DNA of 64,000 nt, from contig JASANE010029391.1 of the NCBI GenBank assembly GCA_030248225.1, forward strand, positions 1-64,000. The letters run 5' to 3'. The translations under genes and the position numbers were made by a program. Below are positions 59,160-64,000 of the stretch, in pieces. Within the stretch, counting starts at the first letter, position 1. Every line of letters begins with the position of its first letter. The notes below the pieces were generated by a model. That model was not told the origin of the DNA. It saw nothing but the letters and a program-made list of their open reading frames with translations, and did no database searches. This DNA comes from Trileptium ribeirensis (Eukaryota > Nematoda > Enoplea > Enoplida > Thoracostomopsidae).

Positions 59160-61680
59160 AGTGCGCTTTGTCTCTAGTTTGTCCCACAGTTCGTTGAGAT
59201 TTGCCTCGGCTTGTTATGCGCGTCCACGTTCGATTTTGAGCCTCGTTTCGATTAACTTGCTTGGACTTATAATATTGAAGGATCGTCTTGAGCTATTCGG
59301 CTCGTCGTGGCATTTCGTTTGCTCGCGTATGGCGAATTTGCTTCGATGGTTTGAGGGATCACTTGTTGCTGCGGTTGTTGTGGCTGTTGTTGCGCATTGT
59401 GCAATTATTGCTCGAGATCTTTTATTTGTGTTTGCCATTGCAGACCACTTTCCGATGCATTTTTTGAATGACTATAGAATTGTTGCTGCAAAAAAGCCAA
59501 ATTGTCTTTTAGGCGTTCAATCAATGAAGCTCCTCAATCAAGTGCTTCAGCAATATGTGAGTCTACTGAGACAACCACAACTCGAATTGAATATAACTTT
59601 TCGTGGGATTACCACAGCGCATTGTCCTGACTAAACAGTTACTACCGGTCGTTGGATTGCACCACTCGAAGTCGGCTGATGCTGATGTGACGCTAGTGCT
59701 CGTATTCGCAACTTGGGAAACGTTTTATCGGTTCTTCGTTAACACTGCGGTACGGAGGTGCTTAGTCATCTGAGGCTGTTGTTGCACCGGTTGCTTAGCT
59801 TGCGGTTGCTGTTATGGCGTTAGTGGTAATTCGACCGGTGCTTGTTGTTGTTGCTTTGGTTGCCGCTCATCTTATGAATGCTCCCAGTACGACTTTACCG
59901 GGTGATGATTATTGTTTTCAGATTCAGTATTGGAGCCCCATAAATCGGTTTGTAAACCCGTTGAATCGATTTCTGAGCTAGATGATCCTGAACAAGACTG
60001 ATGTTGCTTTACTTTTTGTTATTACAGTTTCTGCTTCTCGCTCCGAATGCTTCGGCTTCATGCATAGTTCTTCGGCCGACTTCACTGACACAGTTTTTGA
60101 TTTTGTGGAATTTTCAGCCGGTTTGGCGTATTTGGCGGCGTAACCAATTTTGGATCAGATTGTACTTGAAATGGCTGCGACATTGACGCCTGCGGTATCC
60201 GATGGTGACACTAGGTTGCTCTCGTTGAACCCAGTCTCCTCAGATGTTGTTGTCACGGCATGCGGCTGACCAACCCGTTTAATGATTTCTACTCGTGCCG
60301 ATTTTATTTTTTGTGATTATTCTTGCTGCACAGATTCTTGTGCCTTCTGAAGCAAGTACTGGTCATGCGCCTGCAATTGTCCCAGCATTAGTGATTGCTC
60401 TTGCGCCTGTGTGGTGGGTACCTGTGCTACTTGTGATAAGTCAAACTTCATAGGCCGTTCTTGTACCACTAATTGAGCGACTGCCTGCGCTTCTTGTTCT
60501 ATTACTGGATTAGAGTCTACCGGCAGTTGAGACACTTGTATATTCAGTGCCTCAGTTGTCAGCAGATCTGGTTCCACTTGTAATGCCAGTATGCCTTCAA
60601 ACTGTGTAGTTTTGAACATTTCTTCTCTTTAATCTTTTAATTTTTCCAACTGTGCAGAACCTTTTGGTGTGTTCGGAAGAGATTCTGGACGGCGTACCTG
60701 GTTGCTCAACTACACTTGAACCGGAGATAACGGTGGTGCTCGAATGACGGTTTGAGCTGGTGATTGTGAGGACGCTTGATAATACATCGGATAGTAATAC
60801 CAGCCTGATTTATTCGATACAAATTGAATCGATTGCTGGTAGGCATATGCTCGTTGATGCATTTGAACCGAAGCGACTTGAGCCAACGGTTGCTGATAAA
60901 GCGTACCTTGAACCCACCATTACACTGTAGTGGCATGCACTTGCGCTTGGTTCCAAAAACCGTATGAGGTTTTTTCTCTTGCGATATTTAACCTGAAACA
61001 ACTTTGGCGTAAAGTAACTGGTGCTTGAGAAGAGGCCAGAACTGTTTTATTAGAAACATAAATTGCTTGGCCTTATTTTCTTAATAGTATTATCATTTCT
61101 GATTCTTGTTTTTGTTGCGTTGGCGGAAATGTCTGCTTCAATAGCTTGACTTTGGCAGCGTTTGACGATTTGTTGAAATTGTTGCGCGTAAGTTGGGATT
61201 TGTGATCCTTGATCGTCCAATCGAGCCGACCGTTTGTTTGTAGCTTCATTTTTGGGATGTTCGCTGTCGCTGTATATACGGCAACTTGGAAACGGTTTTT
61301 CTTTATCATGTCAATCCCGTTTCTTGTTCGCTCGGTACGACAGTGAGTATTTAGCCCGGCTTTGTGAATACACCACGGGGCTTTACTCTTTGTTCGTGAA
61401 ATCGCTTGCTCTAGTTTAATTCCATGCTTTTCTTCGGCAAGTACAGCAAATTGCTTTCTGAACTGGACGAGATTATCATATTGAATTCAAACTTTCACGA
61501 CATTTCGGTAAATTTGGGAAACCTTAGCTCCTGCTCTTCCAATACCTCGAATGCTTCTATGATTAGTGTTATGTAATAATCCGCCCGTTTTCCTTACGTG
61601 GTGAATGTATATTTTTAAAATATCAACAAAACATGGTTTTTTCACCTCCGCCCTAAATTAGATGCTTCGCAGGGCTTTGG
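59160..61680 (-). pseudogene. Glutamine-rich protein relic, frame mostly kept
   Basis: From about 61660 to 60000 a single minus-strand frame reads like protein: EVKKPCFVDILKIYIHHVRK, GAKVSQIYRN, LVQFRKQFAVLAEEKHGIKL, GIDMIKKNRFQVAVYTATAN; then a Q/P/Y-rich part (QSIQFVSNKSGWYYYPMYYQ, SPAQTVIRAPPLSPVQV) and a 100-codon open block at 60317-60619 (LEKLKD before it). Near 60000 it shifts frame (SSEIDSTGLQTDLWGSN, KQQQQAPVELPLTP) and near 59530 returns to the first frame with coiled-coil-like LIERLKDNLAFLQQQF and SPSKLIETRLKIERGRA. In-frame stops: mostly TAA/TAG (near 61074, 60918, 60708, 60632, 60315), TGA near 61490 and 60144. I do not recognise the protein. It could be a decayed transcription-type factor or an unknown element gene. 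Confidence 0.55.
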
Positions 61681-61699
61681 GTTTATATTGTATAGCAAA

Positions 61700-62950
61700 A
61701 ACCCTGCGATGTTTGATAGATTTAACTCTGCTTAGTTAACCATTTCGTGATATTTGCATGATGTTTAGGACACCGATTATACAATTTCATTCAGGTCATT
61801 AGTATTGAGATAAGCACTATTTCAAAAGCCTTACTATATATTTCTTAAATTAGCACAACAAAATTATTTACTGCTACGTTTTTCTAATTGGAGAAGTTGC
61901 AGACTGAAAATTCGTGGCATTTTAGGTTCCAGCAGGTGCGAAGCGTGGCCTTCTAGTGGTTTCCTACTCTTGAAATGTCTTTATTTACCTTGTTTAATTT
62001 ACCTTGTTAATTTTTTCTGGAAATGTAATTTTTGGCTTCGGTTATTCCATTCCCAAGCTAAATATTTAGCAAATCATGTAAAAAAATTAGTGCACTGTTA
62101 TTCAGTACGTTATTATACGTCATGCCCTATCTATAGGTATATTTCCTGGAACAAAAATTACCTATTACTAAACATGGTATCGATGTAAGATGAACCTATA
62201 ACCTCTGGGTAGGCAGGACGAGACATGGCGCAAGACCGCTCCGACTCGCTTGTCCTCGGTTTATTTGAATAACATGCAATTTGGAATTAAAACAAAATTC
62301 TCGAGACAATGCTCTGTCTCGACTCGCATTATTCGACAAGCGAGATTTAAAGTAAATACTCGAAGCCGCTGCTGTTTTATTACCTTAGTTGATTACTTAA
62401 ATTGTTTTAACTGTAATATTGCATCGGGATCGGCCACACAGTACGATCGGCAAAACATTCAAAGAAGCTCTATGTGACTTAATGGTTGTTATTACCAGGG
62501 TAAATCCAACGGCAATGACAAATTATGCCAATTGAGGTGGAACATATTCATTGCAATCAAAATAAAAAATATTAGCTACTGAAACACTATCTTTTTCTGT
62601 ATAATACTATTTCATGCTCATACTTATTTTGTTTTTATAATTTTTTTGCATACAATTATGCAAATTTCATTTCATTAATGCATTAGGCTTTCGCAATATC
62701 AGCTTAAGATGAGACGTACGGGCATCATTAGCGATTCATTCTTTAGCAAAAAGAAATTAATTTCGATTGACCTGAAACTGCTTTAATTTTAAGCTGCGGT
62801 TTTACTAGCTGATAGCAAAACAATGATTTCCCTTGGTTTGTTGCTTAAAGGTAAGTATGACCGTATGCCTAGTGCTGCGGGCGCACTTTCGCAGTAACAT
62901 TAGATTGGTTTTTTGTATTTAACGGCACCTATTTATGCATTAGTAGACTT
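61700..62950. other. No gene recognised
   Basis: AT-rich, short open frames only, no family motif or clear repeat. Confidence 0.35.
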
Positions 62951-62959
62951 TAGCTGCAC

Positions 62960-63370
62960 CGGTTACTATCCTCTTTTGACACTATGTACAAAGCTGTGTT
63001 ACCGAACAAAACAGACATTTCAACAGCCAGTTCCAACCACATTACGTTTTACGAATGATAATACATGTAGTTCGCGAAACGAAGCGCTAGCTTTCAAAAC
63101 ACTAAACGGACGTATTTTATTTCGTAACAAAATTTAAATTGTACAGTTCAAATGTCAAACGATCGCTAGCCGGTTAGTTGACGCTTAATGACTAATCGTC
63201 ACTAGGCCGATATTTGGTTTCTTAACGTTTTGGATGCGTTGTCCAAAACGCCCGTATTTTTGGACATTTACGGAATGTTAATACACCGTACAAGCGACTG
63301 CCCACCGCTATTCACAGAAGGGATGGTAGGCGGTGCACCAAGTTTGCTCATACATTATAAGATTAGAAAA
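62960..63370 (+). repeat. Dispersed repeat family R, copy 2
   Basis: Longest copy: TTTGACACTATGTACAAAGC, AACAAAACAGACATTTCAAC (also at 44.1 kb), then TATTTGGTTTCTTAACG, GGATGGTAGGCGGTGCACC (also at 22.1-22.4 kb). It links the two shorter copies into one family. Confidence 0.65.
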
Positions 63371-64000
63371 GAAATGATGTAATTGAAAAAAGATGCATTT
63401 GGTGAATTTGTTTCGAAAATTTTCAGTTTGTCCCCGAAAGCTCATCTTTTTTCTGGTACTATTATTTCCAGTTTTTTTACCAACTCTGCCTGAAAGTACC
63501 ATCTCGGGAAGAAAAATTAGATTGAAATCGGAGCATAGCAGCTCGTTCGAACGATTCCTGCATCGTATATGTATTTGGATTTAAATTTGGTTTGCACATG
63601 GCTTACAGATGGGAATTTAGGCTCTAGGCTTTCTTCTGCGCCCATCCTGACCTATCAAAATGTAAGAAGAGGAAAGCCGACCTTAAGACTTGGCTGGGGG
63701 AGCCAAACCAGAGGCGGCTTCAAAGCTCTTTTCTACATCAACAAACAATTACAACTATTGAAGTAACAGTATTGAAGAAACAGTCCTACCCCGGCTCAGA
63801 TTTTGAAATCATCAAACGTAGCTACACACTGCTGTTTCTTCATTGGTATGTTTTTATATATCTCTAATATTATGGAACGGCAAAGGTTTTTTTAAAAGGA
63901 TCATTTAAGATCCGATCAGAACTAGTTTACTTCGACATCAGAGCCAGAGCCGAAGATAGTTGCGAACAGTAAAGCCAAGGCACAGCTTGAAAATCTGACT
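63370..64000. other. No gene recognised
   Basis: Short overlapping open frames without motifs; one GC-richer patch near 63665-63720. Confidence 0.35.

Noticed and set aside
59161..59634. 157-codon plus-strand open frame
   Set aside because: It is the antisense of the Q-rich minus-strand coding relic; CAA/CAG repeats read backwards give Leu/Val-rich frames.
59160..61680. Nonstandard genetic code with TAA/TAG as glutamine
   Set aside because: The CR1-like RT and other LINE frames use the standard code and TGA also interrupts the relic; transition decay of Gln codons is simpler.

Overview
This is a piece of a large, repeat-rich eukaryotic genome, almost certainly an invertebrate animal; I could not fix the phylum. 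The evidence is one spliced gene with GT-AG introns, LINE retrotransposons of several animal-type lineages (CR1-like, RTE-like with a craniofacial-development-protein-2-type endonuclease, and an RNase H-bearing lineage), hAT DNA transposons with 8-bp target duplications, a Polinton/Maverick-type integrase relic and tRNA-derived repeats. No operons, rRNA genes or CRISPR arrays were seen. Most long open frames are transposon remains or chance frames.

Layout. 1-4.4 kb: CR1-like LINE relic split by a 186-bp MITE, an end of a hAT-like family, and a Polinton-type integrase relic. 4.8-14.2 kb: no protein genes; AT-rich DNA with clusters of short perfect hairpins, a 170-bp tandem repeat whose hairpin stems change in a compensated way, and a strange copy of the hAT family (11.09-11.96 kb) that has lost about 300 bases as many tiny deletions, mostly of T and G. 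14.8-17.8 kb: a 46-bp minisatellite, another hAT-family copy and a DDE transposase relic. 17.8-21.3 kb: a 350-bp satellite. 24.0-25.4 kb: a LINE relic with RNase H. 26.0-35.5 kb, minus strand: five phase-compatible exons of a Mediator subunit 1 (MED1)-like gene, the only host gene I can name; its 4-kb intron holds a hAT element with perfect 8-bp duplications and a LINE fragment. 37.4-38.9 kb: a complete nonautonomous hAT element inserted into an older copy of its own family. 39.4-41.0 kb: the best preserved coding sequence, the reverse transcriptase half of a CR1-like LINE. 41.9-47.8 kb: dispersed and tandem repeats and a LINE endonuclease fragment. 48.9-57.6 kb: three tandem copies of a roughly 1.8-kb unit, each with an inner array of five or so sites about 90 bp apart; the central one carries a nested RTE-like LINE. 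58-59.1 kb: tRNA-like sequences and hairpins. 59.2-61.7 kb, minus strand: a glutamine-rich coding relic with an almost unbroken frame but many in-frame stops.

The genes do not form a pathway. The most unusual content is structural: hairpin clusters with unrelated stems, site arrays whose core differs between otherwise homologous units, and base-biased erosion of one transposon copy. Exon and element borders were read by eye and are approximate unless a duplication or splice site fixes them.
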